Translations under genes and position numbers: made by a program
Notes under the pieces: generated by a model
The model's database searches: none
What the model was told of the DNA's origin: nothing
Seen by the model: only the letters and a program-made list of their open reading frames with translations
Source: Saprospiraceae bacterium
GTDB lineage: Bacteria; Bacteroidota; Bacteroidia; Chitinophagales; Saprospiraceae
Assembly (NCBI GenBank): GCA_021604865.1
Contig: BQJU01000032.1
Coordinates: forward strand, 1 to 64,000
Length of the DNA: 64,000 bases
Direction of reading: 5' to 3'
Shown here: positions 1-6,887 of the stretch, piece by piece
How the letters are laid out: every line of letters begins with the position of its first letter
Position numbering within the stretch: position 1 is the stretch's first letter

Positions 1-1
1 T

Positions 2-943
2 AATACCCGTCTGGTTTTCTCTGATCTGAATGGTGATGGAGGTATTCGGGTTTCGGTCAATCCTGAAGTGAATGAAATCATTCAGGAGCATCATTATTAT
101 CCATTTGGGATGGAGTTTGAAGGGCCTTGGACAGTGCATCCTCAAAAGGAACTGGCTTACCAGTATAATGGAAAAGAGTTGAATGAGGACTTGGAGTTGG
201 ATTGGTTGGATTATGGCGCAAGGTGGTATGATCCGGCGATTGGGAGGTGGAATGCGGTGGATCCCTTGGCAGAGAATAGGAATTGGTTAAATCCATACAA
301 CTATGTACAGAACAATCCTTTATTAAGAATAGACCCTCTTGGGTTGACAGACTATACAATTAACAGTGAAGGGAGGATAAGCCAAGTAGAAGGCACTGAA
401 ACGGATGAAGGACCTGACCGCCTAGTTAAGGGAAATGCCCGTTACAACAAGAAAACTGGAGAATTAAAAAGTAGAAGTTTCATAGAAATTGATAAGGGAT
501 CCTTTGACAATCTAGATGCGAATGATAGTAGACAAGTTTTTTCGACCGAGTCAGGAGAGAACGCCGAAAAGATTTTCGACTTTATTACGGAGGGCTCTGA
601 TATTGAGTTTGACAAGATTAAGATTGAGACAGGAAAAGGTAATAAAGAGACACACTTTTATACAAGTTACGATACAAAGAGAACTGAAGGAGGGACTGAC
701 TATGTACTTAATCTTCAGGATAATGATTCCGATATAAAGTTAGTTGATATAACTCATAATCATGGAGATCCAGACATTCAAATAGGTAGAGTAGGCACAT
801 CAAACCCGTCAGGATCCGACAAACAAAAAGCTGCTTTACTAACTCAAGTGCGATTTGCTCATCAAAAAATTTTACCCACATTTCATATTCGACGCAATGG
901 AAAAAATCATCCCTACAAGCAACTTGCCCCGAACCAACATTAA
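2..943 (+). CDS. RHS-repeat protein, C-terminal part with JAB-like toxin domain (5'-truncated by window)
   Basis: The frame is open from the first bases of the window, so this is the 3' end of a larger RHS gene. The visible 313 residues contain the conserved RHS core end: a YNGKEL block, then LDYGARWYDPAIGRW, and IDPLGL near 328-345, after which the variable toxin starts. The toxin end has His-Asn-His at 755-763 followed by Ser-Gly-Ser-Asp at 809-820. This matches the H-x-H...S-x-x-D metal site of JAB/JAMM metallopeptidases, a known toxin class in polymorphic toxin systems. RHS proteins form a shell that encloses the C-terminal toxin until delivery into a competitor. The next gene overlaps this one and is the likely immunity gene. 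The RHS call is firm. The JAB call rests on motif and position only; an HNH nuclease is the main alternative. Confidence 0.85.
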   Translation, partial: NTRLVFSDLNGDGGIRVSVNPEVNEIIQEHHYYPFGMEFEGPWTVHPQKELAYQYNGKELNEDLELDWLDYGARWYDPAIGRWNAVDPLAENRNWLNPYNYVQNNPLLRIDPLGLTDYTINSEGRISQVEGTETDEGPDRLVKGNARYNKKTGELKSRSFIEIDKGSFDNLDANDSRQVFSTESGENAEKIFDFITEGSDIEFDKIKIETGKGNKETHFYTSYDTKRTEGGTDYVLNLQDNDSDIKLVDITHNHGDPDIQIGRVGTSNPSGSDKQKAALLTQVRFAHQKILPTFHIRRNGKNHPYKQLAPNQH

Positions 944-1487
944 CCCCCGTCTAGTATTGGTTCTTCTGGTCTACTTTCTAATCAATGCATGTGGAACTAG
1001 GGGAAAATATAGTGAGCAAAGAGAGCCTATATTATACGACTCTTTACAAGTCGCGTTATACGATTTTAACTCGGCAGATTTTGATGCCATGTACAGGGTT
1101 TTAGTTGATACATGTAGTGTACGATATAGCTGCCAAAATATTGACTTTATTCGGTTAGGAATTAGCCCTAGAAAGGATTCTATAGAATTTTGGTTCTCGA
1201 ATGGAGGAAATCCATTTGGTTATAAATTTTCTAAAGAATTGGCAGTCTTTATTGTAAATAATACTGTAGTGTGGGTCGATAAACAAGTAATAGATACACT
1301 TACTTTTTTCTCCACTGCCGTATTTCAGAATAAGATAATTCTGAATACTGAACTTAAGCATCCTTATAATGAATGCTTGTACATTCAGGAGGGGGAAGAT
1401 TTTAATAAAATATTGATTCACATGTCCTTTCTGAAACGAGAGGCATATCCACCTGAATTTAAAGGTTTTATGGAGCTTATAGAATGA
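897..1487 (+). CDS. Putative lipoprotein immunity protein for the first RHS toxin
   Basis: This 196-residue protein has a charged start, a hydrophobic stretch and a lipobox-like LINAC around Cys32, so it is probably a lipoprotein. I chose ATG 897 because it gives a usable signal sequence. A TTG at 855 in the same frame would give a longer leader, and a TTG at 957 would leave no positive charge before the hydrophobic core. The gene begins 47 bp inside the RHS toxin frame and is co-directional with it, which is the usual toxin-immunity arrangement. I recognise no family in the mature part. Being a lipoprotein, it would act in the envelope, which suggests the toxin is met outside the cytoplasm. 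The immunity role is inferred from position only. Confidence 0.6.
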   Translation: MEKIIPTSNLPRTNINPRLVLVLLVYFLINACGTRGKYSEQREPILYDSLQVALYDFNSADFDAMYRVLVDTCSVRYSCQNIDFIRLGISPRKDSIEFWFSNGGNPFGYKFSKELAVFIVNNTVVWVDKQVIDTLTFFSTAVFQNKIILNTELKHPYNECLYIQEGEDFNKILIHMSFLKREAYPPEFKGFMELIE

Positions 1488-1543
1488 TAGAGATTTTCTA
1501 AACCGCAACGAAAAGTCCTCAAATCTCCAGATTAGCGTAGCAC

Positions 1544-1585
1544 AAAGCCAGCTGTCCAAGTCCCGGACAGGTGGCTTTGATTTTA
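1544..1585 (+). terminator. Intrinsic terminator after the first immunity gene
   Basis: AAAGCC and CTGTCC (1544-1557) pair with GGACAG and GGCTTT (1565-1578), a roughly 15-bp stem with one mismatch and a 7-base loop. It is followed by GATTTTATC, a weak T tract. Its sequence closely resembles the terminator at 4876-4910. Confidence 0.7.
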
Positions 1586-1752
1586 TCAAGCATAAGCCTG
1601 CCGAGTCTTAGCATCGCGAATATAAGTATCAATCAAGTCGTAGAGAATTTTTCTTTTAACAGAATTCACCTTCAACTAAAAAAGATTAGTTTAGCAAATG
1701 TATCCGGGGAAAAGGTGCAGGAGAAAAGTGTTACCTGTATAATGGCAAGGAA

Positions 1753-2586
1753 TTGAATGATGACTTGGAGTTGGAGTGGCTGGATTATGGGGCCAGGTGG
1801 TATGATCCGGCTATTGGGAGGTTTACTGGGGTGGACCCGATTAGTGAGCAGTTTCCGCACGTGAGTACTTATAATTATGCTGAAAATGAGCCGATTGCTA
1901 ATATTGATTTATGGGGGCTACAGAAGTATTATACAGCAGACGGTTATTTTCTGACAAGTCATGGTTCTTCCGAAGAGAAAAGGGTTCTGGATCAGAGTGT
2001 AAAAATAGATTCAAATGATGACTCAAATTATGATTTTGATAATTTCTATGAAAATAGCTCTGAATTACTAACAAGAAGTCAAGTAGATGGGAAAATGCAG
2101 GATTTCATCGATAAGCACCAAAATGCTGATACGGAGTCCGCTCAAGGTTTTTTTTCTAGACACTTTGAAGATGAAAATGGCGAAATATTTAAGGGATATT
2201 TGGCAGGTCCAATATCATCTGGTACGAAAGAGGGTGTAGACATGGATCGTGATGAATCTACGATTGGGTGGAGAGCAGAAATTAGTATTCATAATCATCC
2301 TCTTTCTACACGTCATCGCTTTAGTAAGGCTCAATATGATGATTATGGAGGTCGACTTAAGGGAGATTATTATGAGGGGGTTACTGGACAATTGGATATG
2401 TTTCTTACCACAAAAGGTAATACTTCTATATTACATTTTGATCATAAGAAATTTTATAATTTACTGAAAGAGGATTATAGGAACGATGGAAATAAATTTC
2501 GGGGTGATAAAGTATCGTTCCGAGATATGAATAAATTTGGTAAAAGGGCGACATGTACCTACCCCGATTTACGTGGAACCAATTAA
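1753..2586 (+). CDS. Orphan RHS tip with JAB-like toxin domain
   Basis: This is a displaced RHS C-terminal tip. Homology to the RHS core begins about 1732 with YLYNGKEL, continues through LDYGARWYDPAIGRF and a degenerate delimiter (IDLWGL), and then turns into a toxin region unlike the first one. The frame is closed by a stop at 1687-1689, so the rest of the RHS protein is missing. TTG 1753 is only the first formal start, and translation may not occur at all. The toxin contains Ile-His-Asn-His-Pro at 2287-2301 followed by Ser and Asp residues, again suggestive of a JAB/JAMM metallopeptidase. In RHS loci such orphan tips are known as a reservoir that can replace the main toxin by recombination in the conserved tip. 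The immunity gene at 2681 follows. Confidence 0.7.
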   Translation: MNDDLELEWLDYGARWYDPAIGRFTGVDPISEQFPHVSTYNYAENEPIANIDLWGLQKYYTADGYFLTSHGSSEEKRVLDQSVKIDSNDDSNYDFDNFYENSSELLTRSQVDGKMQDFIDKHQNADTESAQGFFSRHFEDENGEIFKGYLAGPISSGTKEGVDMDRDESTIGWRAEISIHNHPLSTRHRFSKAQYDDYGGRLKGDYYEGVTGQLDMFLTTKGNTSILHFDHKKFYNLLKEDYRNDGNKFRGDKVSFRDMNKFGKRATCTYPDLRGTN

Positions 2587-2680
2587 AAACGAGTTCAATA
2601 GGTGTATTACTTAGAATCCAAAACTTATTCAACTTAAGTCATTATAAATTCATATTGTTTTAGAATTGAACTTTAAAGTC

Positions 2681-3424
2681 ATGCTAAAATATAAACATTT
2701 AATTATAGCCTTGTTGTTAGTGTCACTGTGTTACTGTGAAAAGTCTGACAGACTAGCTCAGTTCTTTACTACTTTAGAAAGTAAAATTAGTGAGAAAGAA
2801 CTGAATGATTTTAGGATGACTCGTGCTGACTCTGTACCTGATATGTTTGAAAATTTTTCCGTCGAATATCAAGAAGCTTTCAATGAAGAATTCCCTATCG
2901 AGGATGATATCAGTGATTTTAAAGAATCTTTAGAGGGCAATAATTTTAGGGATGAAATGCTTTTTATGATATACAAGTTTCATGACTGGCTTAATGGGCA
3001 AGAACATTCAATTGAAGAATATGAAGAAATTATTAGAAACTATCATCAATTAAAACTTGATCGTGAACAGAAAGAAGAAGAAAAACAAAAGAGAGAGTTG
3101 CTAAAGGTCATTCTCAAGAATGAAGAAAGATGGAGAATAGGAGATACTTTAGGTTTAGTTTTTTCCCTAGAAAAACGGTATTATGGCAAAGCAGCTACAG
3201 AAAGAATTTTTCCTTATAATATGGAAATTTATGAGTTTGAGGATAAATTTAGAATGCAAGGAGTATTGCTCGAAAAGCAGTTAGATTCTTTCGACTTAAA
3301 ATTCGTACTAAAAGTTACTGAAGTAAGTGCTGATAGTATTTATGTATGGACCTCAAAAAACCGTATTATAGTAGGTGATATATTTGAGCTACCTCTTCAA
3401 AAGTATGCTAGACCAATTGAGTAG
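2681..3424 (+). CDS. Putative lipoprotein immunity protein for the orphan RHS tip
   Basis: The predicted protein has 247 residues from ATG 2681; a TTG at 2666 in the same frame would add five residues. It starts with Lys-containing residues and a hydrophobic run ending in LCYCEK, so Cys17 or Cys19 could be the lipidated residue, although neither fits the lipobox perfectly. The rest is acidic and Lys/Glu-rich, with a probable helical or coiled segment around residues 120-150. No family is recognised. It sits 94 bp after the orphan toxin and is read in the same direction. Its role as immunity protein is inferred from this arrangement and from the similar exported immunity candidates in the other two cassettes. 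Confidence 0.55.
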   Translation: MLKYKHLIIALLLVSLCYCEKSDRLAQFFTTLESKISEKELNDFRMTRADSVPDMFENFSVEYQEAFNEEFPIEDDISDFKESLEGNNFRDEMLFMIYKFHDWLNGQEHSIEEYEEIIRNYHQLKLDREQKEEEKQKRELLKVILKNEERWRIGDTLGLVFSLEKRYYGKAATERIFPYNMEIYEFEDKFRMQGVLLEKQLDSFDLKFVLKVTEVSADSIYVWTSKNRIIVGDIFELPLQKYARPIE

Positions 3425-3434
3425 GATACCGCAA

Positions 3435-3472
3435 TTCGGCGTTGGTAACGCCGAAGTGGGACTTTCGCTCCC
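3435..3472 (+). repeat. Hairpin-rich relic between cassettes
   Basis: TTCGGCGTT (3435-3443) and AACGCCGAA (3447-3455) form a perfect 9-bp stem with a 3-base loop. A second short inverted pair, GGGA (3458-3461) and TCCC (3469-3472), follows immediately. There is no T tract, so it is not an ordinary terminator. It lies just upstream of the repeated RHS segment at 3525 and may mark an old recombination or mobile-element edge. Confidence 0.45.
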
Positions 3473-3524
3473 GAGTTGTGGTGTAGTGGTCCCTCAATTT
3501 AAATCTTTATATTTTTGTAGGGTC

Positions 3525-3570
3525 CCCGCCTGGTTTTCTCCGATCTGAATGGCGATGGAGGTATTCGAGT
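3525..3570 (+). repeat. 46-bp direct repeat of RHS-coding DNA (other copy at 6-51)
   Basis: Bases 3525-3570 match bases 6-51 with only a few mismatches. Both encode RLVFSDLNGDGGIRV, an RHS core segment just upstream of the tip. The two sequences diverge immediately after this block. The repeat therefore marks where the third cassette was joined to, or copied from, the main RHS gene. Confidence 0.75.
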
Positions 3571-3613
3571 AGGTGTTGAGGCTGGAACGAAAATATCCGA
3601 AGGAGCTTCGTAT

Positions 3614-4057
3614 TTGTGGGGAAAGTTTAATGAGTTAGGAAATTATATTGAAGAAAGTATTATGCGTGAGGAAGGTACTCCCGCAGCAGAAGATTTTCAT
3701 GATTCAGAGGATACGGTTCCAGGGGGTAATGAGCAATTTACCGGCGATAATTCTTTGAATGCCGCGGGAACAAATGAAACTCCCAATTCTGAAAATGGAA
3801 CTACAGAAATTGTTGAGGGAAATATTCTTGCGCCTGGCGGTAGCATGGGAAGTAAAGCTTCTGGGAAAGTATATAGTGGAGGTACTCAATTCTCGAAAAG
3901 TACAGATAGTGCTAGTAAAGCAGTCAATAATGCTAGAAAAGCTTACAAGGAATATCAAAAGGAAAATGGAGAAACCAGAAAAGTAGATACAACTCGAAGG
4001 ATTCCGTTTGCGGGAGATACCATTTTTTGGGTAAGGCCAATTGAGAATCAGGATTAA
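3614..4057 (+). CDS. Third, truncated RHS-derived toxin tip
   Basis: The frame is open from 3521 and begins with the RHS block described at 3525-3570, but it lacks the DYGARWYDP tip found in the other two cassettes. It runs directly into an unrelated C-terminal sequence. The only formal starts are TTG 3614 and ATG 3662, giving 147 or 131 residues, so this is likely a gene fragment or silent cassette. The C-terminal half is rich in Gly, Ser, Asn and Thr and ends in a basic helix-like stretch (KAYKEYQKENGETRK) and RRIPFAGDTIFW. I do not recognise the domain. A lipoprotein gene follows after 50 bp, as in the other cassettes. It could be a toxin end or an inactivated one. Confidence 0.5.
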   Translation: MWGKFNELGNYIEESIMREEGTPAAEDFHDSEDTVPGGNEQFTGDNSLNAAGTNETPNSENGTTEIVEGNILAPGGSMGSKASGKVYSGGTQFSKSTDSASKAVNNARKAYKEYQKENGETRKVDTTRRIPFAGDTIFWVRPIENQD

Positions 4058-4107
4058 TTCCATTTTGAAGAAGGTTTAGTGAATTTTCAAACAAAAACAC
4101 TTTTATT

Positions 4108-4854
4108 TTGAATAACAAACTTCTGGTTATTTTCTTTCTTTTCTTAATGAACTGTCAGCAAGATGATTGTGCAATAATTGAAACGTATAAAGATGGTAGT
4201 ATTAAGATTATGACTTGTATAATTGATGAAAAATCTGAGAATTACAGTTATAAGAATTACTATAAAACCGGAGTTCTAAAGGCTAAGTTCCGTCTAAAGC
4301 ATGGAAAACCTGATGGAGAAAAATTAACCTATTTCCCCTCGGGAATTATCGAATCAAAATATACTTATAAAAATGGACTTCGCCACGGTGCATGTTTTGA
4401 ATATACAAAAGATGGGAAAGTCAGTTCTCTGAACTATTGTATAAATGACAAAACTATCTACGGGAAGTTCTATAAATATTCAACATCTGGTGAAAGTAGG
4501 ATAGAGAACATTTTTGATCCGATTATTAAGTTACAAAAGGATACTCTAGCCCATTGGGAAAATAAGGTAAATTTTACAGTTCAATTGCCAATTCCTGATA
4601 GCCTTATTGATCAGGATTATTCTTGGTTTAAATACGATATCAAGCCATTATCTTTAAAAGATAGTATTGTGCTTAATGCGAATCACAAGGCAAAGGTATT
4701 TTATGATCGGACTTTGGAAGGAACTATAGAGTTACAAGAACCCGTTTCACAGGTATTTTATGGTTATCTTTATGATGAAGACAAGAGAGCTGTTTTTAGT
4801 CCTTTTGAGAAATTAATTACCGTTTTACCTGATAGCATGGGTGTCGGCAATTAA
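4108..4854 (+). CDS. MORN-like repeat lipoprotein, putative immunity protein of the third cassette
   Basis: The 248-residue protein starts at TTG 4108 (no ATG fits) with a hydrophobic leader ending in LMNC, so Cys16 is the likely lipidated residue. Residues 45-130 hold repeats such as YYKTGVLKAKF, HGKPDGEKLTYFPSG and YKNGLRHGACFEYTKDG. These are the beta-strand repeats of the MORN-variant family common in Bacteroidota toxin-immunity loci. The C-terminal part is not recognised. The position directly after the third toxin remnant and the lipoprotein leader parallel the other two cassettes. A terminator follows at 4876. Repeat recognition is fairly secure; the immunity role is inferred. Confidence 0.65.
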   Translation: MNNKLLVIFFLFLMNCQQDDCAIIETYKDGSIKIMTCIIDEKSENYSYKNYYKTGVLKAKFRLKHGKPDGEKLTYFPSGIIESKYTYKNGLRHGACFEYTKDGKVSSLNYCINDKTIYGKFYKYSTSGESRIENIFDPIIKLQKDTLAHWENKVNFTVQLPIPDSLIDQDYSWFKYDIKPLSLKDSIVLNANHKAKVFYDRTLEGTIELQEPVSQVFYGYLYDEDKRAVFSPFEKLITVLPDSMGVGN

Positions 4855-4875
4855 ACTTATAGAAGTATTAGTTCC

Positions 4876-4916
4876 AAAGCCACTTGTCTAAATCCCATGC
4901 AGGTGGCTTTTTTATT
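4876..4916 (+). terminator. Intrinsic terminator at the end of the RHS array
   Basis: AAAGCCAC (4876-4883) pairs with GTGGCTTT (4903-4910), extended by a weaker pairing of the next bases. The stem is followed by a T-rich tail at 4908-4915. It shares stem and loop sequence with the terminator at 1544-1578, suggesting one is a copy of the other. Confidence 0.85.
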
Positions 4917-5155
4917 AGAACATCATTCAAGTTCACCTACTTAGGGCGTCCTCGCTGGCCCCGAGTGTTCCACCCAATGTTAAATACCCCCCCCCAGTAT
5001 TGGAACCAAATCTAAATGGGAATTATTTTTATTTGCCGTCCGACAAATTGGCCACTTGTCACCAATCATGCATTGTTTATGTGTAAAAATTCAGATAGGT
5101 TGTAGGTGCTGTGTGTTTTTTAAGGGAACCTGTACCAAAAAAAAACAACTAACAA
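4917..5155. other. Intergenic region after the RHS array
   Basis: No gene is visible between the terminator and the gene at 5156. The stretch holds a run of nine C at 4987-4995 and an A-rich leader just before ATG 5156, typical of Bacteroidota translation starts. A promoter for the 5156 gene must lie here, but I cannot point to a convincing consensus. Confidence 0.4.
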
Positions 5156-6622
5156 ATGAAGTCTAAACTACTGCTCTTTCTCCTTCTCTCCGGACCGTTA
5201 TTGTCCGCTCAAACATTTATTGAATCGCCTTCAAACCAGCCATTTGAGGGAGTAGAATTTGCTTCTATTGCCTTTGCGGATGTGGACGGAGATAATGATC
5301 AAGACGTGCTGGTTACAGGTAGAAATGCTTCCTATATTCCGATTGCAAAACTATACACCAACGATGGTTCAGGGATCTATACTGAAGTAACGGGCACGCC
5401 GTTTGAAGGAGTGCACGATAGTTCAATCGCTTTCGCAGATGTCGATGGAGATGGCGACCTGGATGTGCTCATTACCGGGCAAAATATTTCCGGAATTCGG
5501 AAGGCAAAGTTATATACCAACAATGGTTCGGGGGCGTACACCGAAGAGATGGGGACTCCTTTTGTGGGTGTTTACAGTAGTTCAATTGCTTTTGCTGATG
5601 TGGATGGGGATGACGATCTTGACGTCCTGATTACAGGACAAGATAACTCAATGGTGCCAATTTCAAAATTGTATACCAATGATGGTTCGGGGGAATACAC
5701 TGAAGTGTCAGACACCCCTTTTGTAGGAATTTTCGGAGGCTCGATTGGCTTTGCCGACATAGACGGAGATGGCGATCTAGATGTCCTCCTCACCGGGAGA
5801 AAAGCGGAGACCTACACGCCCACGGCAAAACTGTACACCAACGACGGTGCGGGAGCGTATACTGAAGTGCCGGAGTCTGCTTTTCATGAAGTAGAATTTG
5901 GCGCTATCGCCTTTGCCGATATAGATGGAGATAATGACACTGATGTGTTCCTCACGGGGCAAAACGTTGACCACAACTATACTGCAAAATTGTATGCCAA
6001 CGATGGTGAAGGGACTTTTGCTGAAGTGCCGGGAACTCCTTTTGAGGGTGTTTATAGTAGTTCAATTGCTTTTGCTGATGTGGATGGGGACGAGGCCCCT
6101 GATCTGCTCATTACCGGCAGGAAAGGCCTGGTGGACAATATTGCAGCACTTTATACCAACAATGGCTCCGGGGTTTTCACATTGGCAGTGAATACTCCCT
6201 TTGAAGGTGTTGATGATGGTTCTGTTGCTTTCGCGGATGTAGACGGAGACCTTGATCTTGATCTACTGTTGGCAGGACTCAATAACCAAACCACACGAAT
6301 TACAAAACTATACATAAACGAGGGATTGCTGGATGCTACGGAAGAGGTATTGTTGGAGAAACGTTTTGATATAATGGCCTATCCCAATCCTGTAGGAACT
6401 AATGAAATCAACATCTGCTACCCTTCAAAGGGAAATGGCTGGGTAGACATAAAAATATTTGACTTATTGGGCCGACAATTAATACATCAGCGGAAACAGG
6501 TATTCATTGGAACACAGACTTTTTCCATAGATATTTCCTCCTTAGCGAAAGGCGGTTACCTCCTTCAATTGGATGATGGTGAAAGAAAGGCTATTCAAAA
6601 GTTATTGGTGCAGGACAAATAA
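5156..6622 (+). CDS. Secreted VCBS/FG-GAP repeat protein with T9SS sorting domain
   Basis: The 488-residue protein starts with a signal peptide (cleavage probably after LLSA). It then has seven repeats of about 53 residues built on the pattern PFEGV..SSIAFADVDGD.DLDVLITG...AKLYTNDGSG. Each repeat carries an Asp-rich loop of the D-x-D-G-D-x-D type, which binds calcium in FG-GAP/VCBS repeats. Seven repeats fit a seven-bladed beta-propeller. The last 80 or so residues (AYPNPVG..., IFDLLGRQL, GGYLLQLD, QKLLVQ) form a type A T9SS sorting domain, so the protein should be exported and anchored or released at the surface. The gene stands alone between the RHS array and the PUL. The ligand is unknown; a role in adhesion or glycan binding is possible. 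Confidence 0.88.
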   Translation: MKSKLLLFLLLSGPLLSAQTFIESPSNQPFEGVEFASIAFADVDGDNDQDVLVTGRNASYIPIAKLYTNDGSGIYTEVTGTPFEGVHDSSIAFADVDGDGDLDVLITGQNISGIRKAKLYTNNGSGAYTEEMGTPFVGVYSSSIAFADVDGDDDLDVLITGQDNSMVPISKLYTNDGSGEYTEVSDTPFVGIFGGSIGFADIDGDGDLDVLLTGRKAETYTPTAKLYTNDGAGAYTEVPESAFHEVEFGAIAFADIDGDNDTDVFLTGQNVDHNYTAKLYANDGEGTFAEVPGTPFEGVYSSSIAFADVDGDEAPDLLITGRKGLVDNIAALYTNNGSGVFTLAVNTPFEGVDDGSVAFADVDGDLDLDLLLAGLNNQTTRITKLYINEGLLDATEEVLLEKRFDIMAYPNPVGTNEINICYPSKGNGWVDIKIFDLLGRQLIHQRKQVFIGTQTFSIDISSLAKGGYLLQLDDGERKAIQKLLVQDK

Positions 6623-6887
6623 TACAGTCATTCACAAGCAATATTTGTCGATAGGGATAAAACCGCTATGCCCACAAAGTGGGTGTTGACGATAACATTG
6701 ACTTTATCCATACCTGCGAACGGCTCTTTTTCGCCCACCTATCATACGAGCGGAAAGTGATCGGAGATCTATCTTCTGCACAATCAAAATTGAGATCAAA
6801 TGTAGTGCTTCTACCCACTTTTTATTCTAAATTTCAGGCAATCTTCAAAGTTTTGTATATTAACAGTATTAATAATGAGGGACTAAA

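Noticed and set aside
78-359. 93-codon minus-strand frame over the RHS core end
   Set aside because: It runs opposite the conserved RHS tip, has no leader, and is an antisense shadow.
755-763. HNH endonuclease motif in RHS toxin 1
   Set aside because: The contiguous His-Asn-His is not how HNH nuclease residues are normally arranged, and the downstream Ser-x-x-Asp fits a JAMM site better; kept as an alternative.
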